From Pterobdella sp. o SKG-2022 (taxonomy: Eukaryota > Annelida > Clitellata > Hirudinida > Piscicolidae), in the NCBI GenBank assembly GCA_964035795.1, contig OZ038321.1:4816804-4880803 (forward strand): a stretch of 64,000 nucleotides of DNA, read 5' to 3'. Positions 38,038 to 50,068 of this stretch are shown here, piece by piece (the first letter of the stretch is position 1; the number at the start of each line of letters is the position of its first letter). The notes under the pieces were generated by a model. The model saw only the letters and a program-made list of their open reading frames with translations. It did no database searches and was not told the origin of the DNA. A program made the position numbers and the translations under genes.

Positions 38038-40805
38038 CAATCAATCAATCAAATTCTTTTTATAGCTCGTTTTCCTTTACCAAGGGTTGGGCTTTTTGAA
38101 AGTTCTATCTCGAAGTCGGCCTTTCCATTCAGAGCGATCGAGTGAATCCGCACAAACAATGTCTAGCTTTCTTTTATCATTCAATATGAGCTCATTCCAA
38201 GTCTTTTTGAACCTACCAGGCTTCTTGCAAGTATCTAAATCCAACTTTCACACTTGAGAAATCCAACCCATGCTACGCTCTACATGTCCAAACCACCTCA
38301 TCCTGCTTGTACGAAGAACTACCTCAACATCCCAAATGCCAAGTTTTGAAAGGAGTGAGTGAGAGCAAACGTTATCATTCGTTTTGATGTTGCACATCCA
38401 GCGAATCATAGCAAGGTCATTTCGTCTAAGGCGGTTCAACGTGGAAACTGTTACGGGCCATGTTTCAGCAGCATGTAACATATCTCTTCTGACACAGGTT
38501 GAATAGACACGGCCTCTGGTCAATAATGATAAATGACGATCAGCAAGAAGTGGAAGAAGTTGACGAAATTTAGCCCAGGCACACTTACAAAGTGTTATTG
38601 AAGCAAGCTCACATCCACCACCTGCAGATAACATATCTCCAAGATAGCAGAACTCTGAAACAACTTCCAGTTTTTCATCACCAATCATCACTTTCTTCAC
38701 TAATCTCCCATGGTGTATCAAGGCAACGAGCGCATTGGAAGTTAAAATCCGAAGTTAGAGTGCCTTTTATGCCGCTGCATTTCTTGTGTACCCATTGCCT
38801 GCAGCCTCCACACTGAATAGCATTTCTACCTTCACCTGCTTGGCATACACCACAAGGATACTTCCCTGATTTTCTCAACACATCAAGGTTCGAACCAGAA
38901 ACCATTACCTTTGTCTTACCCATATTCACCCTCAACCCCTTTTTCTCCATCTCCGATCTCCATGTTCTCAACTTCACTAATAGTTCATGCATGGACTGAG
39001 CACTTACCATTAAGTCGTCAGCATACAAGATCTCTCAAGGGCAACCTGTACTTAACTCCATAGATAAAGCTTCCAGCACAATAACAAAAAGTAATGGACT
39101 AATAACAGAACCTTGATGGACACCTACCAGAACATCAAACGAGTTGCTATACTTATCATCAACTCTCACCCTACTTCTCACTTCCTTGTACATGGATTGT
39201 ACAATTCTCACAAGCCATTCATCAATTTTCAATTTACGCATACTCCACCAAATCACTTCTCGTGGCACTCTGTCAAAGGCTTTTTCCAAATCAATCAATG
39301 CTAAATAGAGGGGCTTACCAGGAACCAGATGCTTTTCCTGTAACTGACGGAGGATAAATATGGCATCAGTTGTACCCCGACCTTGCATAAAACCACATTG
39401 CATATCATTAATCACCACTCTCTGTCTAATAAAACCTTCCACTACGCGCTCCAAAACCTTCATAATCTGATCAATTAACTTTAAACCCCGATAGTTAGAC
39501 CTGTTTAAAGCATCACCTTTACCCTTATGTACACTGACTATGTGACTTTCCTGCCACTTAGACGGTATACAGTTTTCAAAGATGATGTTTTCAATGAGAT
39601 CTCGAATTATAGTAACACCACTTGAACCTGCGGCCTTGAGCATCTCAGCAACAATACCTGAAAAACCCGCTGCTTTCTCAAGGCTCATCTTATTAATGGC
39701 TTTTCTAACCATTGCTGTAGTGATAGGATACCTTCCACGGGATAGACTTCGGACAAACCACCTGGATTCCATGAAAACTCCACCTTGAGAAGGTGCATAT
39801 AATGCTCTATCCATGCTTCTTTTTTGGAATCAACATTCAGGAACATTTGGCCGTTATTATTTCTCATCGGTTTATCCCCAATGACGTCCTGATTCTCTCG
39901 CCGCATTTGCTTAGCCAGTCGATATATCTCAACAGATCTGAGATTGATTTTTTTGAACGCAATCTTCTCAGCATCAGTTTTGGCTATACGTACAGTAAGG
40001 TTGGATGCACGCTTAACCGTCTGATAAGCATGTCTGTCTCCTCCTGCTTTCCATACTTTGAAACATTTGCGTTTGTGGGACACAGCTTGCTGCACCTTGT
40101 CATTCCACCACCAAGTCTGCCTCTTCCAGGTATGTCTTGCAGAGACTCCACAAACCTGTTTTGTAGCATTAATCAAATTGTTTTTCAGGTACTTCCAACG
40201 TTCATCCAAAGTTTTACCAGTTTCATTTCCTTTGATTAATGCATTGAAAAAATTAGAAAATTCAACTTGATTTCCAAAGTCTTCTAGTTTCCAGACTTTT
40301 ATACGAAAAACAAACCTTTTTTTGGGGTGAGCATGAGTGCAAACCTTGAAGTCACCAACCACCAGTCTATGCTGTGTTGCACTCTCCTCCCCAACAATGA
40401 CTTTCATATTAGATGCCATTTTTCTAAAACTTCTCTTATACAATATGTAGTCAATTTGGGTTTTACAATCTTCTGACTGGTATGTAACCAGATGTCCAAA
40501 TTTCTTTTTGAACCAGGAGTTACCAACGACCAGCTCATTGGCAACAGCAAATTCCAGCAGTTTTTCACCTTCATGGTTTCTTTTTCCCGAAGCCTGTCCA
40601 CCATGCACATCCTCAAAAGCAGTAGAGTGTGATCCTATATGGCCATTCCAGTCTCCACTTATGATTAGCTGTTCCGAAGATGAAACTCTAGCTATGGTGG
40701 ATTGAAGCGCATAATCCTTAACTTTGTGGCAGTTTTTCTTGAAGGATGCCCTTCCTTTCGACCACTCTTTTTCAGCTTTTTTTTGTTTTTTCTGGCTGGG
40801 CCTGC
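38038..40805 (-). mobile_element. Non-LTR retrotransposon with PHD-type finger, 5'-truncated
   Basis: Minus strand. The endonuclease C-terminal half is present: ISGDWNGHIG, NSWFKKKFGHLVTYQSEDCK, QIDYILYKRS and QHRLVVGDFK. RT follows: KMSLEKAAGFSGIVAEML, HKGKGDALNRSNYRGLKLID, LALIDLEKAFDRVPREVIWW, VGVHQGSVISPLLFVIVLEA and the YADD box near 39016. A TGA lies just before the YADD box. Next is a C4HC3 zinc finger (38723-38856), then EFCYLGDMLSAGGGCELASI, GRVYSTCVRRDMLHAAETWP and RMRWFGHVERS. Frameshifts occur near 39735 and 38700. The 3' end carries a (TTGA)n tail (plus-strand CAATCAATCAATC at 38038-38053), as in RTE-like elements, but clade assignment is tentative. The upstream half of the endonuclease is missing. 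It lies in the 12.4 kb receptor intron, sense orientation. Confidence 0.93.
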
Positions 40806-42091
40806 AATTATTTTTGAAACTCTTATTGTAGTTATTGATATTTTTATTTAACCTATTACTATTATATATATTACTTCTAATGTTTAAATAAAAAAAGGCG
40901 TTTCACTTGACGCGAGGGAGGATTAGTATTTTGAGATAAACTTAACAAAAAATCTCTAGAATATGAAATTTTTTACGTAAAAAGTATTTCGAAATAAATA
41001 TAAGTTAATTAGATAAATACTACAGTTTTTAAAATATCGCTGACGTATAACGTATAAAGTTACGATCGAAAAAAAAATTTCAAGAACTTGAAAAAAGTTC
41101 AGCTAAAGTTTTCATAATAAAATTCTAAAATATTTTTGATAAAAATAAAAAACAGGCCGTGTCCAGAAAGCAGAAAAATAACTTTGAAAATCAAATTTCG
41201 CTAACAGCGATATTGAAGCGTGGTTTACAAAAAGGACAACGTTCCAAAAGACAATACCGAATCTAAAGATAATTAAAAAAATTACAAACAGCTTTTGTGA
41301 TAAAACTCGATAACCTCAAATCCCTTAGGTTCAATATTTAAATACTTTCCTCTTTCAGCCTGCCATGCACATAATATTGGGTCGATGTCAATATAACAAA
41401 CTTCTATTATAATTTCTTTCGCACGACTCTAACTTCAAATCGACGTTTTCGTGTGAAAATATCAAAAACCAAATAATTTCTATAATTTGTTCATTGTTTT
41501 TTTATTGATTTGTCTTTTTCTTATTACGTTAGAAGTCTTAGAGTGTTTTTCTGAGAAATTGCATACATATGTCTAAATAGCTTGCAGAAATGAGATTTTG
41601 CTATATTACACCTGTTTTTGAATGGTGAAAATATCGAAAGATGAAGTAATGAAAAGCACATTTGAGGAACTAGTAATAAAAAAGTTGATGAAATTGCTGT
41701 TTGATAAATTAAAAAGTATTGGAAAAAATTATTTCTAAATATTTATAAAGTATTTTGAATGGAGAGAAATTCAAAAATTTTGCTGAACTAATAAGTGGAC
41801 TTAAGAAATTGAAAATCATGTTTAAAAAAGTGAAAAATCATAACCCATACACCCAACAACATCACAACAATAGAAGTTCTGATAGACACTTATCCCAAAA
41901 TCCTATTATCAATGTTTCAAATAAATTATATAAAGTAATTCTGTCGATATCTTTATAATAAATCAAAAGTAACATACAGCGATGTTGTGAAAGTTCTTTT
42001 CTTCATGTAATGCTGCTATAATCCTATTTTTAACTCATGAGATTAAGTGTACCAATGTGAATATAGAAAATAATTTTTTTATACATGCGGG
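40806..42091 (-). other. Intron sequence, no gene recognised
   Basis: AT-rich sequence between the LINE 5' break and the GATA tract. No coding or RNA gene signal. Confidence 0.55.
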
Positions 42092-42804
<713 letters not shown>

Positions 42805-43149
42805 TGAAAAGGAATTTTTCTTTGAAACCATGGCACCCAACAAGCCGTATATAAAAGAAGCATGCATATTATTTGAGACCCCAGTTCTGTCGGGTTTTTA
42901 TTAAAAAATATTTTGAAGCAGGGACTGAGAAATTATCTTAAGATAACAGCCTAATATGATGTTTCTAAAAAATTGTATTGTTTTCGAACTTCATGCTATC
43001 TTCAACTCCTATTAGAAAAATTTTATACGAAATATTTTTATTTAAAATAAAAAAATTGAATAATTAATTCAAGTAAAAAGATTTTTGATTGATTTTGATT
43101 CAGATTAAGTTCAAAACTTGTGCCGTCCATTTTCGCAAAATAAAATTAC

Positions 43150-43465
43150 AACTGGGATGCTGTGTTGTTGTGGTGAGGGTAGTGTTGTTAGAGTGTTGTG
43201 GTGGTGGTGTGTTGTGATGGTGTTGTGTTTTTGTGATGGTGGTGGTGATGGTAGTGTTTTCGTGGTGGTGTTGTGTTGTGTTGTGGTGGTGTTGTTGTGT
43301 TGTGTTGTGGTGGTGTTGTTGTGTTGTCGAGGTGGTAGAGACTTTGTTAGTGGCAATATTTTGTTGTTGGTGGTGGTGATGGGTTAGTAGTGGTGGTGTT
43401 AGTAGTGGTTGTGTTAGTAGTGGTGGTGTTAGTAGTGGTTGTGTTAGTAGTGGTGATAGCAATAA
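43150..43465. repeat. GTT/GGT-rich minisatellite, including 15-bp units
   Basis: Imperfect (GTGGTG) and (TGTTG) tract. From about 43385 to 43455 it resolves into 15-base units TTAGTAGTGGTGGTG and TTAGTAGTGGTTGTG alternating. Frames on both strands are low-complexity (Val/Cys/Gly or His/Thr/Pro) and are not genes. Just after it, at 43485-43673, a 62-codon plus-strand frame has ordinary composition but no family I recognise, so I do not call it. Confidence 0.88.
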
Positions 43466-43959
43466 TGGTCTTGTGAGTGACTGAGTGATGGCGGTTTCTG
43501 TTCTTTCATATGTTGATGGTGGTAGTAGTAGCGATGAACATGAATTTGATCGCAAAAATTTTATCCATATGTTACCGACCGAAGCATTCAAAAGTGTTTC
43601 TTTCAAACGAATTGAAGCAATTCTTAAATTAGCACATGGTTCCATGACTCTAAACAAAGTAATTCTACTTTAATGAATTTTTTTGAAAACAATATAAAGC
43701 TTGAAATTACATAGGCTTTTGTAACGAAAACCTTCCTAATGGAACATTCTTGAAGCAATTCTCCATCTCTAATCCTACGTGTTATCGAAGCAATTAAAGT
43801 TTTTCAATGACTTCACATGATTTTCTATAAAAGCTTATATTAACGCTTAAGAATCGGCTGTAAAGCTTTTTATAGCTCAAAAGGAAGCCTCGTAAAACCG
43901 CTAATTACCGTGGCTGTTTGAATTATTTAAGTGAGACCCCAACACCTTTTATTTTCGCT

Positions 43960-44400
43960 ATAATTGTTATTTTTTGTTATAACCAATTAATTTTTAATAA
44001 AAACCATCGTTTTTTGTTTCTTCGGACATTATGTATCAATTTTTTTGTAAATTGTTTTTGAAAATAACTTCACAAAAAAGAGGCAATATTTTGATACTTT
44101 TTTTTATTCAACTGAAATTTTCGAAAAATTCAACTTTGTCATAATTCATTAGTCTGATTATGACAAAGTTGAATTTTTCGAAAATTTCAGTTGAATAAAA
44201 AAGGTATCAAAATTTTGCCTTTGTGAATTTTTTTGTTTCTGTTTAGAGTTTTTGTTGTTTGGTGTTGTTATTGATGTTCCTTTTTAGTTTTTTAATGTTT
44301 TTATTATCATACATTTTCGGTTTTCCTTTATCAAATTGATTTTTTCCATTTAGCCTTTTAAGTGTTACGCATGGCATAGGAAGAAAGTTACTAAAATTTT
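43960..44400 (-). mobile_element. Penelope-related 3' fragment
   Basis: The stretch at 44017-44090 (TCGGACATTATGTATCAATT, then GAAAATAACTTC and GGCAATATTTTGATAC) is clearly homologous to 16885-16975 in the Penelope-like element, in the same orientation. No coding domain of the element is recognisable here. The homologous part runs straight into the long palindrome at 44069-44227. Confidence 0.65.
44069..44227. repeat. 159-bp inverted repeat (hairpin) with ~74-bp arms
   Basis: Left arm 44069-44142 and right arm 44160-44227 (TTCACAAA... to ...TTTGTGAA) are reverse complements apart from a few small gaps. The inner 40 bases, which include TTCAACTGAAATTTTCGAAA, match perfectly. The spacer is 17 bases. 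The left arm begins inside the Penelope-related sequence, so the structure may be an inverted duplication of that element's end. Confidence 0.9.
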
Positions 44401-47400
44401 ATATTCTTGAGTTGTTTTTAACGTTACTTTTCCACAGTGATTCTTCAAGTTACTGTTGTATATGAAAATATATGTATGCAACACTCAAATTGCATGGCAC
44501 TTGGATATTTTATTTCCAGACGAATTCATTCTCAATGGGATTTGTATTTGTACTATGAAGTTGTTTCACTAGTTTTTGCCGAGTATTTTTTACTTTTTCA
44601 TTCGTATAATTATTTCAATTATTTTTGTTATTTTTATTACTAGTATCTTCATTATTATTTTTATTATTATTAATTTTTTGATATTTTTTTCTTTTTTTTT
44701 GTTTCAATGTTTTAATATTCAGTTTTCCTGAAGTACATTTATTTTTATTTTGCGTCATTTTGTTCAAAATATTTTTCCATTTTTTTTTTCTATTTATTGC
44801 CAGTCTTTTGGTATTTTCCCGTTGGGTGTTATGCCAAGCAGAATCATAAAGAGAAAGCACTATTAGAAAATATTAAACAAAAACATAGAAGAAAAAAAAT
44901 AAACACAGCATAAAAGGAAACAATTAGGAAATAAAATAGTATTGAAAAACACTAATGAAAAATAGAAATTTTAACATTATGACGATACAAAAATCATTTT
45001 CTAAAAAAAAAAATTTTGAAAAAAATCAAAAAATTATTTTACAAAAATCAACGAATATTATACATAGCTCTCGTTATTAAATAAATATTACATTACCAAT
45101 CACACATAGTAACAATTGAAAACTCGATTTTATAACTCGAAACAACTAATTAAAAAAAAAGAAATTTTAACAAAATAATACTACGGCTTTTCGACGCTCA
45201 ATATTAAAAGTAATAGACAAAATTTGCATAACAAGAATTTAATAACAAAGTGCTATGAGAGTATGCATAATAACAGCTGAGTATTATTCTAGAATGTTTG
45301 TTTAGAAAAAATAATAAAATTACACTAATCCAAATAATTTTAATGAAGAAGTAATCAAAGGGAAATTATATATGAATTATATGTTATTTGATATAAAATT
45401 ATATATGAAGGAATTTTTTAAAAGATATAACTTAAATGAAAAATAGATAAAACCTCATTAGAAAATCTATAAAAAAATACAACGCAAAATCCTTCGAAAA
45501 ACTCATATATAATACTCTAACAAAATTCAAGCAATTATAAGAACTTCTCCAAACAATTTCTTCAACATCATTTATAACACTCTGATATTCAATATAGATA
45601 TTTCTAGTATAGTAATTTAATCTTCAAGCCATCTAAATAGGGTTTTTGTTTAAAAACTGCTAAGTTCCACTAGGCACTACTCCATTTACCCACACAACAA
45701 TGTTCAGCTTATCCTTACTGTTGGCTACTACTATATAAGAATTTGTAAACCAGTTTTGTATTCATTATATTGTTTTGAAAACTTTTTTTTTGTATTGTTT
45801 ATTGTTACACAATATCATTATGTGTTTCATATATTCATATGTTGAGATAAGTTAATATATTAAACCAGGCTATAGCCTCAATTTTTGTTTTGTATAGTTG
45901 TATGTGTTCTAGTTTTATGCATAACACTATTCATGATTTATATAATATGAGTTGTCTTATTTTAAAATATGTTGTCATATGTATACTACACTGTGAAGAT
46001 TGTTTGGATTGAGAAAACTTTCTATAATTAGTTTTTAAAACTTCAATTACTTTTGCAAGTTTCTATTATTTGAGTACTAGTTTTTTTCAATTGATTTCAC
46101 TACTCAATTAAAATGATTATAACTATCAAATCTATAACAGTACTTATTATAATATTTAAAATACAAAAAAACCTGTTTCCATTCTACAACCAATAGCATT
46201 ACAGCATATACATAACAGAGGAATTGACACTTGAATAACTCGAAGCTAGCCATTGAAACCTCATGTTCCAATTGTATGTATCTAGGTTGATCTACCGTTA
46301 TTTATGATAGTTTGGGCTTTTTTCTGTTTGTTATGAGCTTTGATTGTTTGCAGTTTGTGTTAAAGTTTACACAAGCCATTAGTGTGTTTTACAAACACTA
46401 TTACTACGCTAAAACGTTGTTCACGTTGGCAGCTAGTTGTTGAGTGAGGGATGGTGGTTAATAGTGAGTGATTTTGGTGTGTTTTTCAAGTTATTATACA
46501 AAGGCATTTCTGTTCAAATCAACACTTCTATATTTATACATATTTTTTTAAATTTATATATACTCATTGGTATATTTTTTTACCCTATATTTATTCATCT
46601 AAATAAATTTATTCATAAATATATATATTTATTTCTTTATTCATATATGTATGTTTATATGCAGCATCTAAATCCTGTTTAATATTGCTGCGAGATTTTT
46701 TTATTCCGGTATAATATCAACCTAAGACTGTGGTCGTTTCAGCGTTGATGGCTTGTGGAAGCGATGCTTAAAAAAAATTAGGGCGAAATATTATCACTAG
46801 TGGAAGTTCTCAATAGGGTTTAATATTCTATTTCAATTTTGTTTCTGATAAACGATATTTTGAGTAATGATGTTGGTGATATAAGGTTTTAGTCAAGATT
46901 ACCATTCGTGCGGTTATGATAATAGTATATCCTTATGAGTTACATTGATGCTATGACAATAAAAGGACTAGCATTGTGAAATAATTCGAAGCAAAGATTG
47001 TATATAATTTTTATATTTTTTATATTTATTGTTATAACTATCTTCAAATACTCTAATATTTCTTTAAGATAATGATTTTGAAACTTTAACAAGTTTATTA
47101 CATATTGAGTGGGGTAAATATAAAGTTTATTATCAAATCAATACATTCGATGTCTGAAAATTTCGGAGTTCCACGTTTTTTTCTTGATTTTGACTTTTTT
47201 GCAAAATAATTCCATTGGATACAGGATAACTTCATTAACATAATTTATGCTTTAGAGAAAAAAATTGTGAAAAGAAAATTAAAAAAAAGAAAAATTGCAA
47301 ACCCGAACATCTGCAGTTGTAAAAGTATCTAAATTTTATTCCAGAAAAAAAATTCAAATTTTATCGGAGCACATCTGTAGAATTTTTTTTACAAATTTTT

Positions 47401-49564
47401 CAAGAGTTAGTTCTTATTTTTGATTTTGTATGCTATTTTTTAAAAAATTCAAAAACATCAGCATTCGCTCAAATTTTGAATTGGTTTCAATGAAATCTTC
47501 AATAGTAATGCAATCATTGGACAATTAACATTAGAACTGAAATCTCTAAATTATCCTTCATTTCATAATACCTGCATTTAAATCTTTCAAAAGCCGATTC
47601 GGAGGATTTAAAATTCAAAGCAGTGTTTAACATGAGGTCCGATCAATTCAACACAACAAGCTGAAACAATGGTAAAATACTTGAAAAACTTAAATTAGAT
47701 CGTCGTTTCAAGCTTAAAATTAATATAGAGAATCTTGGTTTCGAAGTTTGATAAGTTTTTGAAAACTTTTAAACTGAAAAAAAATGAAAAGTTTTATTAT
47801 ATTATACGAAATGAAAGTTTAATATAAAAATTCACATATGGTTATCAAATATTAAAGTATTTAATGTATAAATATTTTTGTATATATACTTAAAATTCAA
47901 GATCATCTTCAATTGCTTCATAGTGTTTCCAGTTCAAATGCATGACATCATAGACGACAGTTTTCTCTGCGTTTTTTCACATACACTGAACTGTTAATCG
48001 GTGAGATGTACCCCTCAAATCACCACTTCTTCCCCTAACTCCATCCTTAAACCATCCTTAAACTTAATCATCTATTTGTATCCCTTGAGTTGTCACTCAT
48101 ATCCTCATTCACCCATCAACCCATCCTTCCACATGATAATGTGCCATCTACTTCATATCATTCGAGTTTCAACTCTTAACACTTCTGATAAAAGCCACCA
48201 TTTCAAAAAAACCCTTAATAAGTAAAAAGTTCATTTTTCAAATATATGTACAAAATGATAAATAAAATCCAATATATATACACTGAACTACTGCATGAGA
48301 CATGTAGAGAACTGTGTGATCTCATAAAAACATATCATCTCTAGCACACTACTCATGCCAGCTCACTTTGTATCTATTCCATCTTATTTATGAACATAAC
48401 AGTGTTATATGCATTTTTTATATTGATTTCCTTTTTAAATTTAATGTTATATATGTTTATTTATTACTTTTTGAATATTTTTTTAAATCGAGTTTTTCAG
48501 ATCAACTTTAAGTTTAATTTCTGTGAAATTATGAAAATAATATCAATAATATTTAAAAATAAAACTGTTAATGCTTAAAAATGAATTCCATCATAATTAA
48601 CTATTCAACAGTTTTTGAAAAAAAATCTTTCGACTAAAAATAGAAAAAACACATTTTTTGGCGTCGTTATTAATTGATTTACAAATTCTTAAAAAAATGC
48701 AATTCTTTATTACCGATGGAAACTAGTTGTTGAAAAAGTATATAGCTATCAGTTTCTTCATTAAAATGTCGAAGTAGATCAGATAATTGTTTTCTTTGAA
48801 TTGACTAACCTTGATTAAAGCAGACTTTTTCATTGTGTTTGCTCTAAGAAAAAATACTAAAATTAATTTTCATGCAGCTATGAAATGTTTGCTTACATAA
48901 CTCTACTTTTGAAATTATTGAAAATTTTTAAGACTTATATAGAAATTTATTTAATTTTGTTTTCTGAGTCTATTAGCTTTGTTATACAATAAGCACTGCT
49001 CACACTAAACTCTGTAATATGAAGTTTCAGCCACCAAAAACTTATAAAATACACTTAAAACTGGTAAAATTTTTTATTTTGCTTCTATTATTCAAAAAAT
49101 GCTCAAACTCCAAGTTATTCTGAAGAATGTGTCATTAACACAAATCTATAGTTTGTTATATACTTCATTTGAGAGTAAGACATCTAAAAACATACTCTTG
49201 AGAACAATTTGCAAGTTTAAACTTTATTTTTGAGCATAAAATTCAAATTAGTGCAAACACATCTAACACATTTATAATTGACACACGTCTAGATAGATTT
49301 TTATCAGTCTAGTCAAAAATATACATTCAGAAAGAAACTGAAATATATGAAAATGAAAACAAATGCAAACAAGACTGTAGATACAGATGTAGACAAATAA
49401 GCATGTGATTCTGCTTAACAAATACATGAAAATTAAAAATCTTGAACCAAAATGGACAAAAGCAACCACGTCTTAGTGACGCATTCTTAAAAGGACGCAC
49501 TGAAACACAGACACTTACATATATACGCACAAACACGAACATGGACACAATCAAACACACGTAC
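44401..49564 (-). other. Intron sequence, no gene recognised
   Basis: AT-rich part of the 12.4 kb receptor intron, up to the donor of exon 49565-50068. Only short biased frames are present; none has a splice context or motif that I can name. Confidence 0.55.
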
Positions 49565-50068
49565 CTTGGGGACCGTCATACAGATAGAATATACGGTTCC
49601 AATTAAGATGATCAAACAAATCAAAATATGCTGCTTCAAATCGTGGTCTAATGAACAGACAAAATGGCGATGGCGATAAGAAAGATGAAGATGAGGGTGA
49701 AGAAGAAGATGTTAAAAGAGAAAGTGATGTTGTTGATGATGAAGACGACGACGACGATGATGATGATGAAACAAGCTTAGACGGAGTGAATGAGTGAGGA
49801 AGTTGAAAAAAAGCAGGATCTATAATGTTTTTTGCTTCATCTTTTATACTCCCAGTAGACTTCGTAGAATTATGAGTGTTTAAAAGAGGAGTGACATATG
49901 GAGATTGGAGTGGAAACGATAACATGTATTTCGCAACTAAAGAAGTTGGTTCAGATATCAAGATATGGGGCACATTGAATGTGTTGGCGACTGAATGAAT
50001 GAGTGGCTGGGTGGTTGATACGGCTGAAGTTATCACTACAAACACACCATTCTCTAATATATCGCAAA
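49565..50068 (-). CDS. AMPA-type glutamate receptor, amino-terminal domain exon with serine-rich insertion (third in window)
   Basis: A 504-base exon, phase 1 to phase 1; the acceptor reads CAACACCACAG and the donor CAAG|GTACGT. It begins VCDILENGVFVVITSAVSTT and continues QPLIHSVANTFNVPHILISE. This is the iGluR ATD segment containing the conserved Cys and, in AMPA receptors, the ..V.AIFG....S....I.S.......PHI.. strand. It ends RPRFEAAYFDLFDHLNWNRI, then FYLYDGPQ, close to AMPA LRPSL..ALLSLLDHYEWN.FV.LYD. Between these blocks, where GluA has roughly ten residues, lie about 90 extra residues, including a run of 12 Ser encoded by a GAT/GAC-type repeat (49664-49770 on the plus strand). The insertion keeps frame and has an NST sequon. 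No stop is present. Confidence 0.93.
49664..49770. repeat. Exonic (GAT/GAC)n-type repeat coding poly-Ser
   Basis: Plus-strand GATGATGAAGACGACGACGA and flanking GAT/GAA units are read on the minus strand as TCA, TCG and TCT Ser codons with some Leu, Pro and Thr. It lies wholly inside the receptor exon and accounts for much of the insertion. Confidence 0.88.

Noticed and set aside
39793..40239. 148-codon plus-strand frame
   Set aside because: It is the antisense shadow of the LINE coding sequence on the minus strand.
43100..43673. 185-codon minus frame and 62-codon plus frame
   Set aside because: The first is mostly minisatellite. The second has ordinary composition but no family, splice context or conservation evidence.
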